64,000 nt of DNA from Allomyces arbusculus (GCA_027604705.1 JADHYV010000019.1:276197-340196), one strand, 5' to 3'; counted from the first letter of the stretch, positions 1-12,796 are shown. The notes: a model not told the origin generated them from the sequence alone. Made by a program: numbers and translations.

Positions 1-1199
1 GATCGCGAGCAGCAGTGCATTCTGCCGTTCCAGGTGCTCAGCACGCGCAAGCGCAAGGTTTGTCCAGTCGCGCATCTCCGCTGGGTTCGACGTGCACCGA
101 CTCATTTGCTGGCGCCGCGCGGGTAGGACGTGACCGAGGCGAGCATCAAGGTGCAAGTGTGCATTTTCGTGTTCGACCTGCTCTACTTGAACGGCGAGGT
201 ACGCGCGCGGCATTATCCACCACCGACCCATTCAGCTGCGCGACACCACCTCACCCCACTTCTTGCCACCCACCCACCCGCCCATTCAGTCTCTCCTTCG
301 CCACACGCTCAAAGCCCGCCGCGCGCTGCTGGTCGACCACTTCACCGAGATCCCCGGCGAGTTCCAATTCGCCAAATCCATGGAATCGCGGGAACTCGAC
401 GACATCCAATCCTTTCTCGACGACTCGGTCGCGGGCAACTGCGAAGGGCTCATGGTCAAGACGCTCGAGGACGAGTCGAGCTACGAGCCGTCGAAACGGT
501 CGCGCAATTGGCTCAAGGTCAAGAAGGATTACCTTGAGGGCGTCGGGGATAGTTTGGACTTGGTCGTGATTGGCGGGTTCACGGGCAAAGGCAAACGCAC
601 GGGCGTCTATGGCGGGTTCCTGCTCGCGTCGTACGATCCGGGAAATGAGGAGTACCAGTCGATTTGTAAGGTACGGCGTGGGCCCATGGTGAACTGGTTG
701 GTTTGCGCGGTGGGCGGAGAATATGGCGACTCACGGACGTGGTGTGCATACGTGGCGTGTAGATCGGCACGGGTTTTTCCGAGGAAATGCTCGCGCAGCT
801 CGCCGAGTCACTCAAGGAGCACATTATCGCGGCGCCACGGTCGTACTACAATCTCGGCGACGCGAAAGCCGACGTGTGGTTCGACCCTGTGCAAGTGTGG
901 GAGGTCAAGGCCGCAGACCTATCGATCTCGCCCGTCTACAAGTCGGGTATCGGTTTGGTACGCTTTTGTCTTCCTGCGCGCGAATCGAACTCCGAGTCCC
1001 CGGCACTCACCCGCGTGCCTGGGTGGGCTAGGTCGATCCGAACAAGGGTATTTCGCTGCGGTTCCCGCGGTTCATTCGCATTCGTGACGACAAAAAGCCC
1101 GAGGACGCTACGACAGGCGAGCAGGTGGCCGACATGTATCAGCGGCAGCAGATCAATAATGCCAAGCAGACCAAGGGCGGGGAAGACGACGAGTATTGA
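1..1199 (+). CDS. LIG1: DNA ligase I, C-terminal part (gene enters from the left edge)
   Basis: ATP-dependent DNA ligase that seals Okazaki fragments and repair nicks in the nucleus. Five exons can be read: 1-57, 127-198, 290-670, 763-957 and 1032-1199, all joining in frame for about 290 residues. Visible family motifs are [10 protein letters not shown], then EGLMVKTL (nucleotidyltransferase motif IV) and WLKVKKDY (motif V, with its catalytic-core lysines), and near the end [12 protein letters not shown] in the OB-fold domain, matching motif VI. The protein ends DDEY. The active-site lysine motif lies upstream of the window, so the gene is cut by the window edge, not broken. Introns are 69 to 92 nt. 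The spacing of motifs and the C-terminal OB domain fit LIG1/CDC9 better than LIG3 or LIG4, which carry BRCT domains after this point. Confidence 0.93.
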
Positions 1200-2221
1200 G
1201 GGTGCGCGTGCCGAGCCGCGCTCGAGTGCATTGGGTCGTTTGTCGTTCGTTTTTGCTCAGACCTATCTCACAGCACAAGAATCAATCGCTTTGCTCTGAC
1301 TCTCCACGATCCGCTCGAGCGACCTGCACTGCTCGCTGCCCACCCATCCCGCCGCTGTCGTAGTCGCGACCCCACCTTGCGTTGCAACCGTCGCGGTTTG
1401 TGCACGATGAACCCACGACGGGCCGCATACTCTCCTCATAGGCTGCGCAGTCCGCATCCTCTCACGCCCGCGCTCTGGCGCGACGTCCGCTTTCTGCCGG
1501 CGCGACGCGTGTCTTGGGTGCCGGTGATGATTCTTGGAATGAATATGGGTTGGATGCTGAGGTCTCGACTGACGGACATTCTCCCATGCAAAACACATCA
1601 GACAGCGACGCAAATTGTATCCAAATGCTTGGGGACTGGACACGACGTCGAGGGAAGTTAAAGCACTGGCCAAACCTCTTGCAGACGAGGACCAGCAGCA
1701 AGGGTCGCGGCCATCGCGCGGAACAGATGTTGGCGAGCGTGCATGGTGAGAAGGCCAGTGTGGAGGTAACGGGAGTTGAGGGAGAAAAAGGATGGATTCA
1801 GGAGTAGAGGTGCGAATGTCACCGTGCAAAACACGGACATCGATTGTCGCCGATGCGCGCCACGATGTGCAGGTTCAGGCGTTCTCAAACGTGACCATGC
1901 TTAAATCGAAATCAGGCGGATGCAATTTTGTCGCTTGACCGCGCTCCGCTCGGAAAGAGCGCAATGGAGCCTGGCCACGCTCACGCTATGCCCCAGCAGC
2001 GGCACGCGCACCGCCGACGCGGCTGCGGTTGGTGGGCGGGTGCGGGATTTGCTAAACGTTCCTGTTTTGGCTGCTTCTGGGCAAGACACAAAGTGATTCC
2101 GTCAAGTTAAGCATGACCTCCCAGGATCGAATCGGTTCCCGGAATCGGATTCACAAACACCTTATTATTTTGCTCCACGATGCGATCACTGCACGCTCAT
2201 GCATTTGGGGTATTCTCGCAC
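1200..2221. other. Intergenic stretch between LIG1 and TFC3
   Basis: Both flanking genes end here (convergent 3' ends). Open frames exist on both strands, but none shows a recognisable domain, a signal peptide or a convincing intron pattern. I see no RNA gene or repeat. Confidence 0.5.
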
Positions 2222-5200
2222 TCACAGCACCTTGGCAAAGTACCCACTGAGCACGTACACGAACACCTCGCCATCGACCTCGGCCGTTTCGACGGCGCCG
2301 CGCGCCTCGAGCATTTCGAGCAGCTCAATAATCTCCGTCTTGAGCAGGCAAAGCTCGAACCGCTCAACCGCCCACGTCTAGCAACACATAACCCGAATCA
2401 GTCGGCCAGTCAATCATCCGGTCAATCCAATCACAACAGCGTAAACTCCACGTACCAAAGGCGCGCCGGGATACTTGACGAGGAACGACAAGAGTGCAGT
2501 CATGGCGCTGCGCACAATCGCCGGCACCACATACCCGCGAATACTCGTCCAGATGCGCGGCACCATCCATTTGCGCAGAGCGGCCTCGGCCGCAGCAAGC
2601 ACCGGATCGTCATCGTCCTCCTCGCCCACCACCGGATCCGGGTCCGCGGCGATATGGTCGGGCAACCTGCGGAGACACACTTGCGCCATGGCCTCGTCGT
2701 TGGTCGGGTCGACGAGCACGTGGCCCTCTTGCCCGACGCGCACGCGCACCGACCCGTCGGGCATCCGCACACGACGCACGAGCCGCTTACTTGTCGACAG
2801 CACCGGCGCCTGACCATCGGCCGGCCACGTAATTTGTGGTGTTGGCAAATCCGCGCGCCGTACCGACACTTCCACGGGCAAGTGCATATCCGCGTCGCGC
2901 GCGTGCGCGGGCACAATCGGCGCGGCCCAGAGGGTCGGCAAGGCGACGCGTACGCGGATATGCGCGTGCCCGCCGACAACCAAATCAATCACGGCCATCA
3001 TGACGCCTTCGTCGACGAGTTCGTCGAGCGTGAACGTCTGCACGTCGGCGCCGGCGCGCGCGATATGCGCGCCCAAGTCGGTCACGCACTGCACGGCGGC
3101 CATGATTTGCCGCTGTGTCGGGTGGCCGTAAAGCTGCACGCGGAACCGGTCGGACAGGGCCACGGTGCGGCCGGGCACGACGCGCATCTTGGTCGCCGAC
3201 CGCATGCGCACGAGCGCGCCCGAGTCCTGCGCCTGCGTGAGCGCGCGCTCGACAATGTGCGACGGGTAGGCGTGCAGCATGCCGAATGCCGTGGCGGAAT
3301 TGTACTCGGCGTCGGGCGTCAGGCAAATCATTTTCAGGAATTGCGCGACCACAGCCACTTGTCGGTCGGCCACTGCGGGGGGCAGGTTGAGTCGCGTCGG
3401 CGACCGGAGACGCGATGAGCGCGTTACGGGCCGAGTCACGGCAGCGACTTCGGCGTCGGCGGCGGCTTCGTCGGGTTCCTGGTCGGCAGCGGGCGTGCTG
3501 GCCTTTTCGCCGTCGATGCCGTCGAGAAGAATCATCTGCCGCGAGCACGGGTCGAGGTGCGGCACATAGAGTGCATTCTCGTACATGTGCACGAGCTTGG
3601 ACCGCGCCGTGAGTTCATTGTCGACCAAGTCGACGAGCAGCGGGACCGGGTCCGCGACTACCTCAAACTGCGCGAGTAAGTCCTCGACCGAGTCCGGAAT
3701 CTCCTCGACAATCGGCGCCGAGGCAGCCGCCTCGTCGATATTGATGGCGAGCAAATGCGTGACCGCGCGCTCGAGTTCATCGTGGTGATCGACGTCCTCA
3801 CACTCGTCACACTCGTCCATATGCGCAGCCCACACGCGCTCCAGCACCTTGGTCCGCACCAGCACGTCCGGTCGTTTCAGCAGCGCCGTAGCGCGACGCC
3901 GCAGCGAGTCGATGGGCCGTCCGGAAAACATGTGTGCCATGAGCCGCCACGCGACGGCGCGCGCGCGCCGCTGCTGGACTTGGTGCGTGCAAATCACCCA
4001 GCTCGTAACGAGTCGCGCGTCCTCGGTCTCGGTCCACTGGAACCGCGTGCGTTTTTGCCGCACGACTTCCACGTCGCCATCGGCATTGATCTGCTGCAGC
4101 GTGCGCTTGCGGTGCCGGCGATCGGGCATCCCGGGGGCGGAACCCGTCGTGCCAGACGTCGTGCGCTGCTTGGTGGCAGCGGCAGCGGCAGCGGCACCGG
4201 TACTCGCTGACGCACCGACGGCGGGTGATGACGCGGCCGACGACGACGGCGACGTCGGCGTCCCCACCGCCGCGCGCTTCTGCATCCGTTTCGCTTGAAG
4301 CCGGCCAATCAGCGAGGTGCCTGGACTCGCCGGTCTTGGCTCCGCCGGCGAGACCGACGCGCCACGTCTCGCGGGCCAGGCAAACGGCGCCGAATCCCTT
4401 GCGCTCACCGACTCGCCGCTGCCGCCACTCGCCGCCCCGGCGGCCGCCCCGGCCTGTCTCGCGCGCTTCTGAGCCCAATCCCACTCAAACCGGCGGAAAA
4501 ACTGCTTGACGCGATTAATGTGCAATCCCGTCTTGCGTGCGAGTTCGCGGCACGCGGGGTCGTGCTGCAAGGGCGTCGTCCCGTGGTCCGGATCACAGAC
4601 GGCCGTCAGCGCGCGCCGTTGCTCGCGCGTGTAGGTGTGCGGCGGGCGCCAGTTGCGCGGGAGCGTGAGCAACTTGATCGGATCGGCTTCCGGGTTCAGG
4701 ACCGATTGTCGGTTCGGACGGCGCAGGTCGTCGTCGGGCTCGTCCGCGTCATCGGCATCGACGTCGGCGTCGGGATCGTCGTCTTCGGCGCCGCCCTTGC
4801 TCGAGGACCGCGACCGCGGGCCGCCGCTCGTGGTTTGCGGCGCGCGCAGGAGCTCCAGTTCCGTCCAGAATTCGGCGACCTCAGTCATGTCCGTCAAGTC
4901 GCGGGTGCCAACGGGCTTGCGCTCGCAGCGCGGGGCCAGGTAGTCGAGCAGATCGATTTGCCGCGGGACGCGGTAGATGCGTTTCGGCAGCGTCATTTCC
5001 GTGACCGTCTTATAGAGTTCCGGCTCGTCGGGCGCGACAACGACGTTCAGCGCGACCAGCACATTGATCATGTGCGTGACGTGGAACCGGAACCGGCGCT
5101 TGAGCCGGTCGGTGCCCAACAACTCGGCGCGAATATCGTCGCGCACGTTGCGCAGCGGCGTGTCGAGATGATGCTCCATGTACTCGGTCAGCGCTGGCGA

Positions 5201-8199
5201 CTGGATAATGTGGCCAATCAACTGCAGGTACATGCCGAGCGTCATGTCCGAGAAGAGCACGGTGATATCAAACGCGTACTCGGGCCCGGCGTCGCGCGTC
5301 TGCTCGTGCAGGTACTGGTAGAGGTACTTGACGCGCAGCATGCGTGCGTCGAGCCACCCGTACTCGGTCGCGACCACGCGCCAGTGTGGCGCGACGTCGG
5401 CCGCGGCTGCTGCCGCCGCGGCCGCGGTCATGCCACTGGCATTGGGCTGCACGGGGGTGCTTGAAGCGGTCACGGCGGCGGCAGCAGTCCCGCGCGTCGA
5501 CCTGCGCCGTGTCCGCGCACTCGGGACCATTGGAGTGGTAATGACGGGCGGCGCGGGGCGCGACGGGGTCCCGCCGTTCTCCTTGGCCGAGGACGAAACC
5601 CACGCCGGCTCCGCGGGCCCGTACAAGATCTCGCGCTCGACTTCGCGCGCCTTGTCGTTGATTTCCTGGTCGGTCACCGGATTCGCCGCATCGACGACGA
5701 TGGCGAACTGCTTCCGGTCCATGCCGCCCGACAACATCGGGATCCCAATCCACTTGAGTTCCACGTGCTTTTCGCGCTGCAACGACTCGAGCGACCGCAG
5801 CACCGTCTTCTTGTCGAGTTGCCAACCGGCGACGGGCGCCGACTCGGCACCGGTCGCGACGGGCGGGACTTCGGCGGTCAAGTGGTCCTGGATCTGCCGA
5901 ATGAAAATGTGGTTGATTTCCACGATCCGGTACTGCCGGACGAGCGCCATGATCGCGTTCTCGCGGCGCAACGACTCGAGCGACGTGCGCAGCGACAGCG
6001 TCACGGGAGTCGCCGCGACCGAGGCTGAACTCGACGCGGGCACGGGAGTCGCAGGTACCTCGGGCGTCGTCGAATCCACATCCATGGCATCCCCGGCCAT
6101 GCCCTCATCACCACGAGCAGGCGTCGCTGCCTCCGACGCCGCTGCGCCGCCCTCACCCAGCGCGAGTTTCCGCACCGCGACGAGCGACGCCATTTGCTTT
6201 TCCTGCTGCGCGGCAAATAGCGCCTTGAGTTCTGGGTCATTCGCCTGCTTAGCGAGCATCGCTTCGTTTGTGTAGTACCGGTACCGCCGCTCGCGCCCTC
6301 GAATCTCGGGCATGCGCTGCAGCGTGAGCGCCGTGTGTTTCGCACCCGGCGGCGGCGGCGGAGGCGCGGGTTTCCCGGGCAGCACGATCAGTCGTTCCAT
6401 GCTCTTGTTGAATGGGCGAGCGGCAATGTTGCCGAGGTGTCTGCGCAACTGGCGGCCGGTCATGCCGCGCTCGCCAGCGGCCGCGAGAAGACGGTGTACT
6501 TGGTACTCGAATGGCAAGTCGGCCAGAATGCCCGCGAGAGAACGGGGATCGGCATCGGCGACGGCGGCAGCCTCGGGAGTGGCCGACGCGAAATTTGTTG
6601 CATCGGCGGTCGCGGCGGATGCCGAGCTCTCGCCCATGACCACGTCGTCGCCCGCATCGTCCGCGAGGAGCGTCGGCATCGTCTTGCGGCGCGACAGCGT
6701 GTACGGCTTGAGCAATCGAATACAATTGACGAACCCGCGCCCGTGCCCCTCGGCTTTCGGTGCGTGCACGCGCTGCACGTGCCCGCGCTGCACGAGGTCC
6801 GCGACCGTGCGATTGAACCATTTTCGCTGCCGCGGGTACTGCACCGGCTGCAGCCCGAGCGCGTGGATCAGGTCCTCGGCAACCAACATCTGATTTGGGG
6901 CGAGCGAGAGCAGCTCGCAGAGCTTGTGCCGCACAAGTGCAGCAAAAAGGCCCGGCTTGGTCTCGGGCGCACGCGCAGCCGCGTCGGCAGCAGTGCCCGC
7001 AGCGTGGTCGGCGGCAGCCACGGCCGCGTCAGTGGCACCGTTGGCGTCAGTCGCGGCCCCGGCCCCGCCATTGAAGAACAGGAATGTGCATTTGACGGTC
7101 TCGGTGAGCCGGATCGCGTCCTCGTCGTCGTCGTCGAGGTCGTCGAGATCATCGTCCTCTTCGCCGACAGCGGCGCCGTCCGGTCCCACGGTCGCGGCTA
7201 CCGCGGGAAGCGGTGCGGTCGGGTTAGTGCCCGCAGTGCTGGGCCCGTTGGCAATGTCCTTGGCGGCACCCGCGAGCGTGGCCATGTAGGCGTCATTCAA
7301 GTGCGCAAACTGCGCGGCGAGCGTGAGCTGCGTGTAGTTGCCGCGGTGCACGACGGGGAACTTCACGATGCGGTGCTTGGCCGCGAGCGTCTTGATGTAG
7401 TGGAACGTGGACCGCGGGTCGAACCCGAGCTGCTTTGAGAGCTCGGCCTGCGTGATGCCCACGGCACGCCAGCGCACGATTTCCTCGAGGACTGAGTAAA
7501 TTTGCTTGGACGCGATGCTCTGATAGGAGGCGCGATCAGGGCCGGTGAGTTGATTGTTGTCGTGCTCTGAAGCATCCCGGTGACACGGAAACGTACAAAT
7601 CCCTCGCCCACGACCATCGTCCTGCGGTGCTCTTCGGGCACGACGAGCCGTAACTCTTCGCCGTACTTGTCGACGAGAGCATCGAGCGCCATTCCCAGAT
7701 CCTCATCGGCCAGCGGCGTCGCCTCGTGCACGGTCGTGACGAGCGTGCCGTCGTCGCCATCATTCGCCGCGGCCGCAACCGCGGACACGTGCGCGAGCGC
7801 CTCGGCCGAGACTGCGGCGCGTCGTTTCTGCGCGGCCGATTTGCGCGAGACGACGCGGTGCTGGACGGTGCGCACCTGGCAGATGCGCAACTTCCCAGCT
7901 CCACCGCGCACTTCGTCGACGAGCTGCGCCCAGACGTAGGTTTGGTAAGGCTTGTCGAGCGGCGGCGTCCAGTCGCGCGCGGGTGCGGCAAGCGGCAGTT
8001 GCGGCGTGGCTGCGTCGTCGGCAGCAGGGGCGGGTTCGGGTACGGCAACGGCGGGCGGCGGCGGCACGTAGCGCGCCGACGGGTGGACCGAGGTGCCGTT
8101 GAGAAAGCACTGCACAAAATGCCAGAGTCGCGGCAGTGGGGCGCCGCGCGCGCCTTCGAGCGCTGTTTCGCGGATCACGAAGTCGATCAGGTCCTCCAT
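2222..8199 (-). CDS. TFC3: TFIIIC B-block-binding subunit (tau138/GTF3C1 family)
   Basis: Largest TFIIIC subunit, which binds the B box of tRNA genes and recruits TFIIIB for RNA polymerase III. Three exons: 8199-7597, 7519-2456 and 2377-2222, giving about 1,940 residues, close to the usual size (human about 2,100). The N-terminus carries ALEGARGAPLPRLWHFVQ, which matches the family start, so the ATG at 8199 is preferred. The B-block winged helix follows at about residues 202-275 (QAELSKQLGFDPRSTFHYIK). More winged-helix-like segments occur (for example DKKTVLRSLESLQREKHVEL), separated by low-complexity Ala, Asp and Ser linkers. The first intron (7520-7596, donor GTACGT) is needed because the upstream and downstream frames differ by one. 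The last exon, ending GYFAKVL, is short. Large open frames on the opposite strand are GC-driven shadows. Confidence 0.9.
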
Positions 8200-8731
8200 G
8201 GCCGCGGTCTTGGTGCCGGGTGCGGCGAGGAGACTTGAGCAGGGTGAAGTACAGGTGAAAGTGGGCCTTGAGCGTGGACTTGCAGCGACGGTGGATGCGA
8301 CGAGCGTGGCCGTGAGCGGCGCGGCGCACTTGGCGGGCGCCGTAGAGTCGGATCGCGCAAGGGGTTGGCGTCGCGTCGTGCTGGCGCTGATAAGGTCGTC
8401 GATGGTCGAATCGCGGTGGAGGAGCAGCTGGGGTCGGGCGCGGCGGGCGGGCGTCGCGGTTCGAACTTGGAGCCGCCGTTTGGCAGTGAACGCTGCACAG
8501 CGTCACTTGGGCGAGGCGTCCCCGCGCCACGCGATGTCCACTCGTGTGTGACGCGGCGCCAGATGACCGCGCCGCAAGCGTCTCTTGCTCGCGGGCGATC
8601 GCATCCAACCTGACGCCGTCGCCGACCGCATGCGTGCTCACAAACCAGGAACATCAACGACGCCAACTGGACCAGCACGAGACGACTATCTCCCGCGTGA
8701 TTAAGCCGACCTTCTCCACCCGCCCGCCATC
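8200..8731. promoter_or_regulatory. Shared divergent upstream region of TFC3 and the calcyphosin-like gene
   Basis: The 532 bases between the two start codons must hold both promoters. No clear TATA box is seen. Open frames crossing it lack a recognisable protein. Confidence 0.4.
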
Positions 8732-11010
8732 ATGCTCGGCGCCGGGCATTATGGCAGCAGCTCGGCAAGGACCACGACTCGCGGCCGTACGCCGGTAACC
8801 TCGACATACACACGCTCGACTCGACCCGCCGGGTCGGCCTCGGCCGCATGGGCCGCGCGTAACCCCGTTGGGTCGCCTTACGCTGTCGACACGCGGCTGC
8901 TCGGATCTCAGGCATCGTCTACTCGAGTTCATTCACCCGCGGTTGTCACTAAACCGACTGCAACCGCTTGGACTGCCGCGCCCGGCGCCGACGGGGACAT
9001 TGCCGACCCCTACGTTGCCTACACGCACAAGGTGGCTGAAGTGCGCGAGCGGCTACTGGTGCGTGTGCTCGCCCTCCCTGCATGCATTGCTCGGAAAAAT
9101 CCCTGACCCACCTCCGTCCGCACCGCCAGACCCTCCTCTCTGCGCGCGGCATCACGGGCGTCTTTGCGCTCGTGCGGCACCTGCACGCGGCCGCCTACTA
9201 CGGCGACCTGTCCCTGGCTAAATGGGAGCAGGTGCTCGGCGACCACCGGCTTGCCCTCTCTCGCCCAGACTCGGCGCTCATCTTCAACGAGCTCGACGAG
9301 CGCCGACGCAACCTCGTGCCCGTCACGCGCATCGTCGATTTTTTGCGCTCTCCACTCGACCGGCGCACCGTCGCGATTCTCGACAAAGTGTTTGACACGT
9401 TTCCGACGGTGCAAGCACGCGTGCGTGCGTCCGACGTGCGCCGCCGGTTCAATTCCGAGAATCACCCGGATGTGGTTAGTGGACGACGCAGTGTGGTCGA
9501 GGTGTTGGTCGAGTTCCTGAGCTCGTTTGAGTTGGACCTCGAAGTGACGCGCCGCGACTGGCACCAGTATTACCAGTTGGTGAGGATTGTCGCGGATTCG
9601 GACCGCGAGCTCGACCAGTGGATCTTGGGGACGTGGGCCGAGTCGACCGACGCGGCGGATACGCACGTGGGCATGCATTCGACCGCGACCGACACTGAAC
9701 TCGACGCTGCAGCAGCTCTCGGGAACGACCGACTCGCAGCGAGCGCGCGGCAATACGACATCACGACCCGCGCCATGTCGCCCCTGGCCGACCGACTCGA
9801 CGGAATGCGGCTCGCCGATGGCGACCGGTACCTCGCGCCATCGACCCGCGCGGTGACCCCCGTCACGGACTACCGCTCCACAGCCGCTGCGCAACGTGCG
9901 CGCACGAACCCGCTCGGGTCGCACGAAACGACCCCCGCGCTTACCCCATCTTCCTCGACCTACACGCTCCCGAAACCATGGGACCGCGACGATGTTCCCC
10001 GCCCGACGCCGCGCGGGCGGCGCACGGGTGCCGCAGCTGCACCCGCCGGCACCACTGCGTCGCTCCTCGGCGGTCTTGGGCTCGCGCACCGTCCGGTCTC
10101 CCCCACTGCGCCCGCGGCTCTCCCAACCACCACGACCGCCGCGACGTACGACCCGGCCACTACCTTCTCCTTCGCGTCCCCTGTGAGTCTCGGCGTGCGT
10201 GACGGGCACGCGGTCCGTACGACCGCGGCGATCCACCACGCCTCTTCCCTCCACCTCGTGCGGTCGTACATATCCGCGCCCGGGTCGAACGTGTCGCGCC
10301 CGCTCCCCCTCCTGCGTCGCGTCCTGCAACGCGCGTGTCCTGACGGCCGCGTGCCGCGGACGACGTTTGCGCAGGCGTTGACCGACGTCGTGCACTGCCC
10401 CCCCGAAGTGGCGGACGGGTTGTGGTGCGAGTTGGCGGAATCAGGTGCGGTGGAGATGGACTTGGACGAGTTGGTGCGGATGTTGCGTGCTCGCGAGCCG
10501 TCGGAGCGCAGGATCAAGATTGTGGATCAGGCGTTTCGACGGTTGGATCCGCTGGGGGAGGGGGTCGTGGCGCGGGAGGTGCTTCGGCGCGCGTATCACG
10601 CCGTGTACGTTTTTGGTGGGTGGGAGCGAGGGATTGGGGACTGCATGATGAGCTGACAATGATGCGCGTGCGTGTAGGGTGCCGAATTCGAGCCGGACAA
10701 GGTCAGCGACGGCAAGTGGGAACGAGGATATCGCGGCGTACTTTGAGTATGTTCACCATCTCTCGTCTTCAGGCACCATACACTTAATGTTGCTCACCGT
10801 GATCGTGTCCCGCCTTGCAGCGAAACGGTCACACGCGACGACTTCCAGACGTTCTACGCGGACCTCGGGTCGACGATCGACGACGACAACTACTTTGTGT
10901 ACGTTTCCGAGGAGAAGAGGGCCGCGTCGACGCGGCAGCAGCGAGAGCATAACACTGACGGCTTCACGGGTATGTGTAGGTTGATGGTGTGGACGGAATG
11001 GAACCTTTGA
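8732..11010 (+). CDS. Calcyphosin-like EF-hand protein with two calcyphosin-type halves
   Basis: Probable calcium-sensor protein of the calcyphosin/CAPSL family, common in flagellated cells. Five exons: 8732-9058, 9130-10604, 10678-10746, 10821-10898 and 10980-11010, about 659 residues. The first half reads ARGITGVFALVRHLHAAA, then HPDVVSGRRSVVEVLVEFL and a WHQYYQLVRIVAD segment, the family signature. The second half ends TVTRDDFQTFYADLGSTIDD and YFVLMVWTEWNL, matching the calcyphosin C-terminus. A Ser/Thr/Pro-rich linker of roughly 150 residues joins them. Canonical Asp-rich calcium loops look poorly kept in the first half, so calcium binding is uncertain. Two overlapping donors (10603 and 10605) end exon 2; only 10605 keeps everything in frame. 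The start ATG is the first in frame and could be further upstream. Confidence 0.72.
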
Positions 11011-11243
11011 GGCCTGGACGCGCGAGGGGGGCAGTTTTGGAACACGCAAAGTGAAAAGAAATACGGATTGCATTGAAACCGACTGCGACCGTGTCTTGGT
11101 GGTCGTGGCCTCGTCGTGGTATCTTGTCTCGGCGCTGCGCGCGTCATCACGCCGCCGTCGTATCCTCCTTGCGCCCTCTCACCTTCACACGCCGCGCGTC
11201 ACGGATCTCATCCATTCAGCGCGGCCATCACGCGTCCCCTCTC

Positions 11244-11663
11244 TCACTTCCCACCCTTTGCCTGCTCGGCCTCCCTCGTCTCGCGCCGACGCTGCGCAAT
11301 CGCCTCGGCGGCGGCCTCGGCACCGGCATTTAGCGGGTGCATCATGTCCTTGACCTTGCGCACGACTTTGCCCGCAACCGACTTGGGTACGTGCGGGTCC
11401 GACCGCGGCGACTGGAGCGCGTCCTCGGCGATCGCCGCGGCAGTCTCGGTCTTGGCGATGCGCGGCGGGATCTCGTCGTTCGGCGGGTGCGACGCGGGTA
11501 AGGGCGCGTCGGCGGGACCCGTGAGCGGGATGCCAGGCACCGGGTGGTCGCCGTCGGATTCGGGTTGGGTCTTTGAGGTGGTCGCGACCGCGCGGGCCGC
11601 GAAGCGCGTACAGGTGGCCACGCGGACGAGGGCGGGGTGGCAGTGCAGGGTGCGGCGGAGCAT
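11244..11663 (-). CDS. Unrecognised small protein with mitochondrial-type leader
   Basis: Single open frame of 139 codons on the minus strand, starting at MLRRTLHCHPALVRVATC. The first 30 residues hold many Arg, Ser and Ala and no acidic residue, as in a mitochondrial targeting sequence. The rest is hydrophilic, with a Pro-rich centre and a charged, probably helical C-terminus (RRRETREAEQAKGGK). The frame stays open upstream to 11771, but the ATG at 11663 places the leader at the very start. No family recognised. Function is not assigned. Confidence 0.5.
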   Translation of the reverse strand: MLRRTLHCHPALVRVATCTRFAARAVATTSKTQPESDGDHPVPGIPLTGPADAPLPASHPPNDEIPPRIAKTETAAAIAEDALQSPRSDPHVPKSVAGKVVRKVKDMMHPLNAGAEAAAEAIAQRRRETREAEQAKGGK

Positions 11664-12444
11664 CGTGTGTGCAGGGACAGGGTCGCGAGTTGGTGGGGAG
11701 AGAAGGCAATGAGGAGAGACGCGTCGCGGGGATCGCAACGCGAGAGAGCGCGAGGTTTGACAGTTCAACAAGACCGCAAGCTGAGTGAACCTAGCCCTTA
11801 CGCTACCCTAATTCGCGCCTGACCCATTTTCTTTTCGGTCGTTCTGTTTTGTTGCTTGCTTGCTTGCAGGCTTTCCCAAGTCGCCACACTCTCGCCACGG
11901 CTCGCCCCGCTTTGGGGCTTCGATTCATCGCTGGTCAACCACGTTTGGAGTCATGGTTTCCCCGCCGTTGGCAAACCTTTTGTCTTCGTCGGCCTGCTCC
12001 ACTGGTGGTTCGCGCCCGACAGCACGCGCGCGCGCGTCGGCGCTGGGGTCGGCCAGCGCACTTTGTCTACCCCGAGTATCGCTTGGGCTGTTGGGGCGAT
12101 CGCGCGTCACGGTGCTGATCCGGCGCGGGGGCGGAGACGAAAGAGGAGCGACGACGGCGCGCCGCCAGTTCGCAATCAGCCCAGCTTGGTGGCGTGCAGT
12201 GACTGCCACTGTGACTGCGCTTGCTTTGCGTTTGCTCGATCCGGCTTCGGGCGAAAAAAAGAACAAACGCATGCCAAACGAGCAAGAAAATCGGATCTCG
12301 CTGCACGATGCTGCGCGGTCGCGTCAGGGTCGTGACGACCAGAAAGCCCATGCGCAAGCTGGCACACGGACGTGGACCACCACCATCCATAAACGAAGAA
12401 AACGCGTTTCCGCTGTCCTCGGCGTGCGGTACCCCACCCCCAAG
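11664..12444. other. Intergenic, divergent between two putative mitochondrial-protein genes
   Basis: No supported gene. A short (TTGC)n run lies near 11850-11869. Open frames cross the stretch on both strands without recognisable content. It should contain the promoters of the flanking divergent genes. Confidence 0.4.
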
Positions 12445-12450
12445 TATAAA
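12445..12450 (+). promoter_or_regulatory. TATA box of the gene starting at 12524
   Basis: TATAAA sits 74 bases before the ATG at 12524 in otherwise GC-rich DNA, a plausible core promoter position. Confidence 0.5.
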
Positions 12451-12523
12451 GCGCGCGTCGCCCCACCCGCACTCGTTCCCCTCCAACACCGCCTCCTCCT
12501 CCACCTTCCACTTCGTCAAAATC

Positions 12524-12796
12524 ATGTTCCCGTCCGTCCTGATCCGCACCGCCGCACCAAGGGCGTTCGTGCACACGTCGCCCACCGCGACCGCCGCCGC
12601 CACGACCCTTTCGCCGACCCTCCGTGCCGCACAAGCCGCTGCCGCGCGGTCGGCTGCCGCGGGGGTCGCAAGGCACGAGTTGCCGCTCGTTGCCGCGTGC
12701 CCGAGCAGCACGCTCGTCGCGCCGCCCGCCGTGCACCGCGAGTACCAAGTGGCCGCGTCGGCAAGCAAGGAAATGCCAGTCGAGGCCGAGATCAAG
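12524..12796 (+). CDS. N-terminal exon of an unrecognised protein with mitochondrial-type leader
   Basis: The frame begins MFPSVLIRTAAPRAFVHTSP and runs 91 codons rich in Ala, Arg, Ser and Thr with no acidic residue in the first 45, typical of a mitochondrial presequence. It reaches VEAEIK at 12796, where a GTGAAC sequence could be a donor. Downstream there is a good acceptor at about 12955 (pyrimidine run then CAG), but I could not settle which frame continues, so only the first exon is given. A TATAAA lies upstream. No family recognised. Confidence 0.4.

Noticed and set aside
1263-1829. 188-codon minus-strand frame downstream of LIG1
   Set aside because: His/Arg/Ser-rich composition without motifs, equally open on the other strand; no support as a gene.
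2180-7438. Long plus-strand open frames of 300 to 400 codons opposite TFC3
   Set aside because: They lie antisense to a clear TFIIIC subunit, are rich in Arg, Ala, His and Gly with no domain, and follow from the GC-rich codon pattern of the real gene.
9019-10395. 458-codon minus-strand frame opposite the calcyphosin-like gene
   Set aside because: Arg/Gly-rich shadow frame with no recognisable content; the plus strand has the calcyphosin signatures and coherent splicing.
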